From contig JASHTS010000204.1 in the NCBI GenBank assembly GCA_030040425.1, forward strand, positions 1-42,637: a DNA stretch of 42,637 bases, read 5' to 3'. How positions within the stretch are numbered: position 1 is the first letter of the stretch; every line of letters starts with the position of its first letter. This stretch comes from Acidobacteriaceae bacterium (GTDB taxonomy: Bacteria > Acidobacteriota > Terriglobia > Terriglobales > Acidobacteriaceae). Positions 1-7,113 of this stretch are shown piece after piece. Under the pieces are notes generated by a model. That model did not search any database, was not told the origin of the DNA, and saw nothing but the letters and a program-made list of their open reading frames with translations. Position numbers and translations under genes: made by a program.

Positions 1-374
1 TCGGCGACGGCGAGGATGGCGCCGAGATTGTCGCTGGGATGGCCCCACTCGGCGGCGAGGAAGGTGTCGTTGAAGTCGAGCCAGCGAATGAGGGCGCCGA
101 TGTTGAAGGCAGCTTGCACCGGATCGAGAACGAAATCGGTCCCGGGAACGCGCGCGCCGTTGGGAACTGTGGTCCCGGGAACGATAGGGCCGAGGAGATT
201 GGTACAGGCGGGATAGTCGAGTGCTTCCAGGCCGCAGCCGAGCGTGTCGATGAGGCAGAAGCGCGCGGTGGAATAAGCGAGGTCGGAGTCGATTGCGTAG
301 TTGAGCGCGTAGTCGGCAATGTCGGTAAGGACGGAGTCGGGGGTGGGGCGGGAGGTGCTGGGGTGAGCGGACAT
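1..374 (-). CDS. prpD: 2-methylcitrate dehydratase PrpD, N-terminal part (cut by window edge)
   Basis: Reading the minus strand from the ATG at 374 gives an open frame of 124 codons running off the left edge. The family-typical segment [19 protein letters not shown] is present, along with [15 protein letters not shown] near residues 33-47; both are hallmarks of MmgE/PrpD proteins. By family knowledge the enzyme dehydrates 2-methylcitrate to 2-methyl-cis-aconitate in the cytoplasmic methylcitrate cycle, which burns propionyl-CoA. It lies downstream of prpC (gap 145 bases) and, further up, prpB on the same strand, which supports the assignment. A TAAAAT hexamer at 406-411 on the minus strand could be its own -10 box. 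About three quarters of the protein is outside the window. Confidence 0.9.
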   Translation of the reverse strand, partial: MSAHPSTSRPTPDSVLTDIADYALNYAIDSDLAYSTARFCLIDTLGCGLEALDYPACTNLLGPIVPGTTVPNGARVPGTDFVLDPVQAAFNIGALIRWLDFNDTFLAAEWGHPSDNLGAILAVA

Positions 375-519
375 GCGAGTTTTGGCAGATGCTGTCTCGT
401 CTTCGATTTTAGATCGCGGAGCCGAGGGAATGAGTCATGTCCGTGCTTTCCGAGGTTAGGCGCAAGAACAAAAGCGCGCCGAACCTGGGGCACCCAGAGT
501 CACGCGGACGGGAGAGATT

Positions 520-1680
520 CTACGTCCGTTGGTTGAGGGGGATGAAGCGCAGGTTTTCAGGGCCGACGTAGTTGGCTGAGGGTCGAATGATCTTGCCGTC
601 CTGGCGCTGCTCGATGACGTGGGCGCTCCAACCGGCGGTGCGGGCGAGGACGAAGAGTGGCGTGAAAAGATCGATGGGTATCTGCATAAGGTGATAGGCG
701 ACGGCGGAGTACCAGTCGAGGTTGGGAAACATCTTCTTCGCCCGTTGCATGGTGGTCTCGATGCGTTCGGCAACCGCGTAGAGGCGCCGGCCTTCGGGCG
801 TGGTGGCCAGCGAGCGGGCCGATGCGCGGATGATCGCGTTGCGCGGATCGGCGATGGTGTAGACGGGATGGCCGAAGCCGATGATGACTTCGCGGTTTTC
901 GACGCGGCGAAGGATGTCGGACTCGGCTTCGTCGGGCGAGGCGTAGCGCTGCTGAATGGCGAGGGCGACTTCGTTCGCACCGCCGTGCTTAGGGCCCTTG
1001 AGCGCGCCGATGGCGCCGGTGATAGAGGAATAAAGATCGGAGCCGGTGCCGGCGATCACGCGCGCGGTGAAAGTAGAGGCGTTGAATTCGTGCTCCGCGT
1101 AGAGGATGAGCGAGGCCTGCATGGCCGCGATCCATTCCTTCGAGGGCGCGGCGCCGTGGAGGAGATGGAGAAAGTGCTCGGCGATGGAGTCACCGCCCGC
1201 TTCGACGTCAATACGCTTGCCCCCACTGCGCGCGAACTGGTACCAGTAGACGAGCATCGACGGGAGCGTTGCGAGCAGAGCGTCGGCGATCGAGCGCGCG
1301 CCGGATTCGTTGTGGTCCTCGGCCTCGGGCTTGAGGCAGCCGAGCACGGAGACGCCGGTGCGGAACACGTCCATGGGATGCGCAGAGGCGGGGAGGAGTT
1401 CAAGCGCGGACTTAAGCTGCGCGGGAAGCCCGCGCAGGGAGCGCAGACGCGCCTTGTAGGCGGCGAGTTGGGCACTCGTGGGCAGAGCGCCATAGATGAG
1501 CAGGTGGGCAACTTCTTCAAACTCGCAGTGCGCGGCGAGGTCGGCGATGTCGTAGCCGCGATAATGAAGGTCGTTGCCGCTCTGGCCCACGGTGCAGATG
1601 GCGGTGTTGCCTGCGGCCGTGCCGGAGAGCGCAACAGATTTTTTGGGGCGAAATGCAGCGGAAACTTCAGCCGGGTTCAT
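520..1680 (-). CDS. prpC: 2-methylcitrate synthase / citrate synthase family protein
   Basis: A 386-residue citrate-synthase-fold enzyme. The catalytic elements are visible: GPKHGGANE (first His), GFGHPVY (second His) and FPNLDWYSA (Asp), and the C-terminus has the family's RPSANYVGP. Citrate synthase and 2-methylcitrate synthase are hard to separate by motif. The neighbours prpB and prpD point to condensation of propionyl-CoA with oxaloacetate. I chose the ATG at 1680 because AGGAG lies five bases upstream on the minus strand; an ATG seven codons further up (1701) has no such site and would place that AGGAG inside the gene. The gene could also serve as, or double with, the TCA-cycle enzyme. 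Confidence 0.9.
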   Translation of the reverse strand: MNPAEVSAAFRPKKSVALSGTAAGNTAICTVGQSGNDLHYRGYDIADLAAHCEFEEVAHLLIYGALPTSAQLAAYKARLRSLRGLPAQLKSALELLPASAHPMDVFRTGVSVLGCLKPEAEDHNESGARSIADALLATLPSMLVYWYQFARSGGKRIDVEAGGDSIAEHFLHLLHGAAPSKEWIAAMQASLILYAEHEFNASTFTARVIAGTGSDLYSSITGAIGALKGPKHGGANEVALAIQQRYASPDEAESDILRRVENREVIIGFGHPVYTIADPRNAIIRASARSLATTPEGRRLYAVAERIETTMQRAKKMFPNLDWYSAVAYHLMQIPIDLFTPLFVLARTAGWSAHVIEQRQDGKIIRPSANYVGPENLRFIPLNQRT

Positions 1681-1819
1681 CGCAACTCCTGAGACATTCA
1701 ACGTAATGGACGCGGAGCGAAAGTGGCAAGCGCTGGCGGATGAGGCGAAAATGGCCGTGGCGGCTGAAAGCCGCGGAATCGGGCGCCCTCATCCAAAGAG
1801 GCAAGCGAGGCACGGGCCG

Positions 1820-3280
1820 ATGCACAGGTACTTCGGCGAGGTTTGGATCACGCGGCTGCTGGTGCAGCGGGGAATGGCGGCCATGTACCTTGTCGCCTTT
1901 TTGAACGTGGCCCTCGAGTTCAAGCCGCTGCTGGGCGAGCGCGGGCTGCTGCCGGTGCCCGAGTACACGCGCAGGCTGCGTTTTTGGAATGCGCCGGGAA
2001 TTTTCAGCTGGAAGTACTCCGACCGTGGATTGGATGCCGTGGCGTGTGCGGGGCTGCTGCTTTCAGGGTGCGCGGTCCTCGGGGTGACCGAGATGGGGTC
2101 GTGGTGGGCCAGCGTGGCAGCATGGCTGGCACTCTGGGCGCTCTATCTCTCCGTAGTCAACGTGGGGCAGCGGTTTTATGGGTTCGGGTGGGAGTCGATG
2201 CTGCTCGAGGCGGGATTCTTCACGGCGTTTTTGGGGCCTATGCGGATGGAGCCTTCGATCCTGCCGCTGCTGATCTTGCGCTGGATGCTCTTTCGCACCG
2301 AGGTGGGCGCGGGATTGATCAAGCTGCGCCACGACCCCTGCTGGCGCAACCTCACGTGCCTCTACTACCACTACGAAACGCAGCCGCTGCCCAATCCGCT
2401 GAGTTGGTGGTTCCATCGTCTGCCCAGGGCGCTGCACCGCTTTGCCGTCATGGTGAGTCACGTGGTGCAGGTGGGGGCGCCCTTCGCGCTCTTTGCGCCG
2501 CAGCCGGTGGCGGCCGCAGCGGCGGCGTTGATCATCGTGCATCAGCTTTGGCTGATCGTGAGCGGAAACTACTCCTGGCTGAACTGGCTGACGGCCGTGC
2601 TGGGCATCGCCGGATTGAGCGATGGCATGCTGCGATGGGCGATTCCCCTGGCGCAGCCCACATTGCTGGTGCGGCCGCAGACGCTCGAGATCGTCCTGTG
2701 GGTCGTCACGGCGGGCACGGTGCTCCTGAGCGTGCAGCCGGCGCTCAATCTCATCTCCCGCGAGCAGGCGATGAACCGCAACTACAACCCCTTCCACCTG
2801 GTGAGCAGCTATGGTGCGTTCGGGCGCGTGGGCCGGGAGCGGTACGAGATTGTCCTCGAAGGGACGAGCGATCGCGTGGTGACGGCGGCGACGGAATGGA
2901 AAGAATATGGGTTCAAGGGCAAACCCGGTGATGTGCGGCGCATTCCGCCGCAGGTGGCGCCGTATCATCTGCGGCTGGATTGGCTGGTTTGGTTCCTGCC
3001 GTTCTCGGTGGTGGTCTCGAGCAGCGGAATTCGTGTGCCCGGGCACCCGGTGTGGTTTCTGCGCCTCATGAAGAAGCTGCTCGAGGGCGATCGCGCGGTG
3101 CTGGGGCTGATGGGGAAGAATCCATTCAGGGATGCACCGCCGGCCAGAATGCGCGCGCTGTTTTACCAGTACCGGTTCACCACAGGCGAAGAGCGGCGCG
3201 CCACGAGAGCGTGGTGGTCGCGGCGGTTGCTGGGCGTGTATCTCGAGCCGGTGGGGCTGGAGGCAATGCGGGATCTCTAG
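1820..3280 (+). CDS. lipase maturation factor (LMF1-like) family membrane protein
   Basis: About 486 residues with many hydrophobic helices in the first 300 residues, followed by a soluble C-terminal domain. The segment from MHRYFGEVWITRLLVQRG through LLGERGLLPVPEY, the helix with FYGFGWESMLLEAGF, the stretch RTEVGAGLIKLRHDPCW and the aromatic CLYYHYETQPLPNP match what I know of the LMF1 family. Eukaryotic LMF1 folds lipases in the ER; the bacterial members have no established function. Start: ATG 1820 has GAGG nine bases upstream; an in-frame ATG at 1706 would add 38 unremarkable residues and has no ribosome site. It sits on the opposite strand between prpC and prpB, and its stop is seven bases from the end of prpB (convergent). 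Confidence 0.82.
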   Translation: MHRYFGEVWITRLLVQRGMAAMYLVAFLNVALEFKPLLGERGLLPVPEYTRRLRFWNAPGIFSWKYSDRGLDAVACAGLLLSGCAVLGVTEMGSWWASVAAWLALWALYLSVVNVGQRFYGFGWESMLLEAGFFTAFLGPMRMEPSILPLLILRWMLFRTEVGAGLIKLRHDPCWRNLTCLYYHYETQPLPNPLSWWFHRLPRALHRFAVMVSHVVQVGAPFALFAPQPVAAAAAALIIVHQLWLIVSGNYSWLNWLTAVLGIAGLSDGMLRWAIPLAQPTLLVRPQTLEIVLWVVTAGTVLLSVQPALNLISREQAMNRNYNPFHLVSSYGAFGRVGRERYEIVLEGTSDRVVTAATEWKEYGFKGKPGDVRRIPPQVAPYHLRLDWLVWFLPFSVVVSSSGIRVPGHPVWFLRLMKKLLEGDRAVLGLMGKNPFRDAPPARMRALFYQYRFTTGEERRATRAWWSRRLLGVYLEPVGLEAMRDL

Positions 3281-3287
3281 CAATGGT

Positions 3288-4199
3288 TCAGCGATTCTGC
3301 GGCTTTTGCTTTGCGAATAACTCGTCCAGCTTTTCTTCGTAGCCGTGGTAATCGAGAAATTTGTAAAGCTCTTCGCGCGTTTGCATGAGCGGCAGCAGAT
3401 CTTTCTGTGTGCCCTCGGCGCGGATGGTCTCATAAACCTTGAGCGCCGCCGCGTTCATCGCTCGATAAGCGGCGCAGCAGTAAAGGACGATGTCGACGCC
3501 GACCTGGGCAAGCTCATCGCGCGTCCAGAGCGGCGTCCGGCCGAACTCGGTGATGTTGGCCAGGATGGGCACACCGACGGCGCGCTTGAATTCGGCGTAC
3601 TGGCCGAGTTCGGTGACGGCTTCGGCGAAGAGCATGTCGGCGCCGGCGCTTACGTAGGCGCGGGCGCGGTCGATGGCCGCCGCGAGGCCTTCGACGGCGA
3701 GGGCATCGGTGCGGGCCATGATCACAAAGGCCGGATCGGCGCCGTTTCTGGCGTCGACGGCGGCCACGATGCGATCGACCATCTCTTCTTTCGGAACCAA
3801 TTCTTTACCCGGGCGATGGCCGCAGCGTTTCTGGCCCACCTGGTCTTCGATGTGCACGGCGGCGCCGCCGGCCTTGATGAGCGAGCGGATGGCGCGGGCG
3901 ATCGAGAACGCGCCGCCGAAGCCGGTGTCGATATCGACGAGCAGCGGGAGGGATGAAGCGTCAGCAATGCGGCGGACATCGATGAGAACGTCGTCGAGAG
4001 TGCTGATGCCGAGATCGGGAAGGCCGAGGGAATTGGCGGCCAGGCCGCCGCCCGAGAGATAGAGCACGCGGAAACCAGCAGCCTGCGCCAGGCGCGCGGT
4101 ATAGGCGTTGATGGCCCCGGCCACCTGGAGCGGCTTTTCCTGGGCGAGCGCGGCGCGGAAGCGAGCTCCGGGGGTCGCGGTCTGAGGAGGCTTTGTCAT
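3288..4199 (-). CDS. prpB: 2-methylisocitrate lyase PrpB
   Basis: A 303-residue member of the isocitrate lyase/PEP mutase superfamily. KRCGHRPGK (around residue 130) is the active-site loop with the catalytic Cys, and DIDTGFG is the Mg-binding strand. The LFAEAV and NITEFG segments fit methylisocitrate lyase. The reaction splits 2-methylisocitrate to pyruvate and succinate, the last step of the methylcitrate cycle. The ATG at 4199 is preceded by GAAGAAGAG. It is the first prp gene in the direction of transcription, but prpC starts only 1.6 kb later, beyond the LMF-like gene. A single prpBCD transcript would therefore have to run antisense through that gene. A TATCAT hexamer about 15 bases upstream of the start could be a -10 box. 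Confidence 0.93.
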   Translation of the reverse strand: MTKPPQTATPGARFRAALAQEKPLQVAGAINAYTARLAQAAGFRVLYLSGGGLAANSLGLPDLGISTLDDVLIDVRRIADASSLPLLVDIDTGFGGAFSIARAIRSLIKAGGAAVHIEDQVGQKRCGHRPGKELVPKEEMVDRIVAAVDARNGADPAFVIMARTDALAVEGLAAAIDRARAYVSAGADMLFAEAVTELGQYAEFKRAVGVPILANITEFGRTPLWTRDELAQVGVDIVLYCCAAYRAMNAAALKVYETIRAEGTQKDLLPLMQTREELYKFLDYHGYEEKLDELFAKQKPQNR

Positions 4200-4339
4200 G
4201 CTCTTCTTCGCCGCATGATAGCAGGCTCGTCACATTTTTATCCGCGAATGCGGGGTGCAGTGCGACAATCAACGGGTCGAGAATCGACGGTACGGGGCCG
4301 CGCGATTTCTGAGATGGCCGCCGTGCGAAGGAGAAAGGC

Positions 4340-4924
4340 ATGACGAGACGAGTGTTTTGGCGAGTCGCTTGTGCACAAATATTGCCGTGTGCGGGGCTGC
4401 TCGCGCTGTGCGCCGCGGGCGTGATGGCGCAGCAGCAACCGAAGAAGCCGCCGCTCAGCCCGCCGGAGACGGCTTCGGCGACCATTGGCGGAAAGTCCAT
4501 CACCATTACTTACAGCTCGCCGCGGGTGCGCGGGCGCGCGGGAAAGATCTTCACCAAGGATGGGCTGATCAGCCACGATCCGCATTATCCAGTGTGGCGC
4601 GCGGGCGCGAACTCCGCCACTACGCTCAAAACGGACGGCGATCTGACCATCGGGGACCTGGATGTTCCCGCCGGGACGTACACGCTGTTTGTGGACATCT
4701 CCGACCCCGCCAACTGGACACTGATTGTGAACAAGAAGACGGGCGAGTGGGGACTGGCGTATGACGGGACGCAGGATCTGGGCAAAACACCCATGACCAT
4801 GTCGACGCCCCCGAGCCTTGTGGAGGACTTGACCTATACGATTAGCGACGACGGCGGCGACAAGGGCACGCTGACGCTGGCCTGGGAGAACGTGAGTGCG
4901 AGCGTGCCGATCACGGTGCATTGA
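4340..4924 (+). CDS. DUF2911 family secreted protein
   Basis: A 194-residue protein with a signal peptide (about residues 1-31, ending AAGVMAQ) and a single DUF2911 domain. Recognisable parts are the SITITYSSPRVRGRAGKIF strand, the VWRAGANSATT motif and PAGTYTLFVDIS. DUF2911 proteins are common in Bacteroidetes and Acidobacteria; their role is unknown. The ATG at 4340 follows GGAGAAAGGC. The gene is transcribed divergently from prpB with a 140-base gap. No enzyme function is proposed. Confidence 0.85.
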   Translation: MTRRVFWRVACAQILPCAGLLALCAAGVMAQQQPKKPPLSPPETASATIGGKSITITYSSPRVRGRAGKIFTKDGLISHDPHYPVWRAGANSATTLKTDGDLTIGDLDVPAGTYTLFVDISDPANWTLIVNKKTGEWGLAYDGTQDLGKTPMTMSTPPSLVEDLTYTISDDGGDKGTLTLAWENVSASVPITVH

Positions 4925-4978
4925 TGTGCATTGATCTTTAGGCTGGTCTTCGAAGAATACCGCAGATCCCCCGGCATT

Positions 4979-5002
4979 GTCCGCTCGCCCCGGCGAGCGG
5001 AC
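4979..5002. repeat. 24-base near-perfect palindrome
   Basis: Eleven-base arms (4979-4989 and 4992-5002, GTCCGCTCGCC against its complement) meet around two bases. It lies 55 bases after the DUF2911 gene and could act as a transcript-end hairpin, but no T-run follows. The rest of the gap up to 5144 holds only a TAGAAT hexamer at 5101-5106 that may serve the next gene. Confidence 0.5.
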
Positions 5003-5144
5003 TTCGCCGAGCATGACAGCGGCCTTTCGATTCCAAGTGGATGGATTCCGGCGAAATGCGGATAAAGGCCTTAAGAGGGCGCGAAGGGCTGCTCTCCCGG
5101 TAGAATAGATTAAAGAGAATTTTTCTGCCGAGAGGGATAAAGAG

Positions 5145-5510
5145 TTGCCGCTGTACCCCTATCGCTGCACGCAGTGCGGCCATCGATTCGAGAAAATCCA
5201 GAGCTTCAGCGCCGCGCCGGTGAAGGTATGCCCGCAGTGCGGCGGCGCGGTGGAACGCGTTTTGACCGCGCCAGGACTGCAGTTCAAAGGCGCGGGCTGG
5301 TACGTGAACGACTACGCGCCAAAGAGCAGCTCGTCCGGCGGAGACAGCGCCCCCGGCGAAAAGAAGCCGGAGGCGAAGACCGAATCCAAGACCGAGGCAA
5401 AAACGGAGACGAAGACGGCCTCGGGAGGCGAGTCGAGCGGGGCGAGTTCGAGCGCGACTGGCTCGACCCCTTCCGCTCCGGCTGCAAAACCGAGCTCGAC
5501 GACGAGCTGA
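5145..5510 (+). CDS. FmdB-type zinc-ribbon protein
   Basis: A 121-residue protein starting with TTG at 5145 (GAGGG eight bases upstream). The first 40 residues are a putative regulatory zinc ribbon of the FmdB/CxxC_CxxC_SSSS family: Cys8-x2-Cys11 and Cys29-x2-Cys32. The conserved end of that domain follows (RVLTAPGLQFKGAGWYVNDY). The rest, from about residue 60, is low-complexity, rich in Lys/Thr/Glu then Ser/Ala, with TEAKTETK-like repetition. The family is often next to stress or amidase genes, but its molecular role is not known. The start MPLYPYRC matches homologues, so the rare start codon is trustworthy. Confidence 0.85.
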   Translation: MPLYPYRCTQCGHRFEKIQSFSAAPVKVCPQCGGAVERVLTAPGLQFKGAGWYVNDYAPKSSSSGGDSAPGEKKPEAKTESKTEAKTETKTASGGESSGASSSATGSTPSAPAAKPSSTTS

Positions 5511-5577
5511 GCGAGAGCGCCCGAGCCCGGGCGTAATCGATTTCTCGCGCGCAAGGCCCGAATCTTCTGCGCCGTCC

Positions 5578-5602
5578 TAGAATGGTGGAGACTTTCGTCT
5601 CC
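5578..5602 (+). promoter_or_regulatory. -10-like box and leader hairpin of the symporter gene
   Basis: TAGAAT at 5578-5583 is a good -10 hexamer. Four bases later a hairpin with six-base arms (5587-5592, 5597-5602, loop TTTC) begins, and the start codon follows at 5614. The predicted transcript would begin at about the 5' side of this hairpin. No convincing -35 box was found. Confidence 0.35.
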
Positions 5603-5613
5603 GGGGCTCCGCA

Positions 5614-7068
5614 ATGAAATCCAACCTTACACCGGAAGCGCAGACCGAGCGCAAACGGCCGCGGGTGGGCCGCTCCTCCCAGGGGCAAATGGTCCGCCTC
5701 GTTCTGGCCGCAGCCGCCGGTGTGTTCTTCGCCGCCGGCGTAATGGCCGGCGTTCATCGCCCGCATGGGCAGATTGGCCTCATCCTCCGCTGGATAGGGC
5801 TTGCGGCATTTTTCCCGTTTATTGTGCGCAGACCATCGCTGCTCAAGTGGACGTTTTTCGCGATGGCAGTGGGCGCAGAGCTGGGTCTTGATGCTCCGGC
5901 TTTCGCCGCGCAGACGCGCTTCCCCGCCGACATCTTCCTTCGCCTGATCCGCATGATTGTGGCGCCGCTGATTTTTGGCGGACTGGTAACCGGAATCGCC
6001 GGCCACGGCGAGCTTCACGCGAGCAGCAAGAATGCGTCCGCCGGAAATTTGCGCGGCGTGGGCCGCGTTGCCGTCAAGGCGCTGGTGTTTTTTGAGGTGG
6101 TCACGACGATCGGCCTGCTTCTTGGCGCGCTGGCCATCCACATCTCGCGCGCCGGCGTGGGCGTAGCGCTGCCTGCCGGCGCCGCGCCGGCATCGGCGGC
6201 CGTGCATACCGGCTGGCAGGAAATTTTGCTCAACGCATTTCCTGAGAACATTGCCCAGGCAGTCGCGCAAAACCAGATTCTCCAGGTCGCCGTCTTCTCG
6301 GTGCTCTTCGGTGTAGCGCTGGCCTTGCTGCCCGAGCCGCGCCGTCGGCCGCTGGCGAACGTGCTGCAGGCGCTGACCGAAACCATGTTCAGCATGACGC
6401 GGATCGTGATGTATATGGCTCCGCTTGCGGCGGGAGCCGCCCTGGCCTACGCCGTGGGCAGCATGGGATTGTCGACGCTGCTGCCCCTTGCGAAACTGGT
6501 CGCGACCTACTATGCGGCGCTGGCTGCCTTCGTGGTGCTGGCGCTGGCGCCGGTCGTGTTCATCGCGCGCATCCCGCTGCGGCGGTTTGTGGCGGCCGTG
6601 GCCGAACCGGCGGCCATCGGGTTCGCAACCACGACCTCCGAGGCCGCGTTGCCGCTAGCCATGGAGCGCATGGAAGAGTTCGGGGTGCCGCGATGGATTG
6701 TCTCCTTTGTAATTCCCACCGGCTACAGCTTCAATATGACGGGATCGAGCCTGTACCTTTCGATGGCGGCCCTTTTCGCCACACAGGCCGCAGGCATGCA
6801 CCTCACGGCCGGCGAGCAGGTGGCCATGCTGGCCACGCTGGTGCTGACCAGCAAAGGCGTGGCCGGCGTACCGCGCGCGGTGTTTGTCATCCTGATGGGC
6901 ACGGCGGCCTCATTTCATATTCCCACCGCGGCGATCCTGATCATTCTCGGCGTAGACACGCTGATGGACATGGGCCGCACCGCGATGAACGTCATCGGCA
7001 ATTGCCTGGCGTGCGCGGTCGTGGCGCGGTGGGAGGGCGACCTTCAGGAAACAGGAATCGGGGATTAG
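5614..7068 (+). CDS. dicarboxylate/amino acid:cation symporter (DAACS, DctA/GltP family)
   Basis: A 484-residue multi-pass transporter. The HP1 serine-rich motif appears as TTTSEAALPLAM (closer to DctA than to GltPh). TM7 reads NMTGSSLY (N374-M375-T376-G377) and TM8 reads GVDTLMDMGRTAMNVIGN (D448, D452, R455, N459, N463). In GltPh numbering the TM8 Asp390, Asp394, Arg397 and Asn401 are kept. The TM7 Asp312 is Thr and the TM8 Asp405 is Asn; both are sodium-site residues in the archaeal structures. I infer uptake of a dicarboxylate or acidic amino acid with altered, perhaps proton-based, coupling. The N-terminus carries a 25-residue hydrophilic extension. The last residues (QETGIGD) are encoded by a 7-base repeat array. 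Confidence 0.85.
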   Translation: MKSNLTPEAQTERKRPRVGRSSQGQMVRLVLAAAAGVFFAAGVMAGVHRPHGQIGLILRWIGLAAFFPFIVRRPSLLKWTFFAMAVGAELGLDAPAFAAQTRFPADIFLRLIRMIVAPLIFGGLVTGIAGHGELHASSKNASAGNLRGVGRVAVKALVFFEVVTTIGLLLGALAIHISRAGVGVALPAGAAPASAAVHTGWQEILLNAFPENIAQAVAQNQILQVAVFSVLFGVALALLPEPRRRPLANVLQALTETMFSMTRIVMYMAPLAAGAALAYAVGSMGLSTLLPLAKLVATYYAALAAFVVLALAPVVFIARIPLRRFVAAVAEPAAIGFATTTSEAALPLAMERMEEFGVPRWIVSFVIPTGYSFNMTGSSLYLSMAALFATQAAGMHLTAGEQVAMLATLVLTSKGVAGVPRAVFVILMGTAASFHIPTAAILIILGVDTLMDMGRTAMNVIGNCLACAVVARWEGDLQETGIGD

Positions 7069-7084
7069 AGACCAGGGGACGGAA
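7043..7084. repeat. degenerate 7-base tandem array (6 units) spanning the symporter stop codon
   Basis: Units TTCAGGA, AACAGGA, ATCGGGG, ATTAGAG, ACCAGGG, GACGGAA follow in register. The fourth contains the TAG stop of the symporter gene. On the other strand the units read like the CCCTG-type arrays at 10293 and 22819. Confidence 0.6.
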
Positions 7085-7113
7085 CGATTCGAACGTTGAG
7101 ATAATGGACAGAC

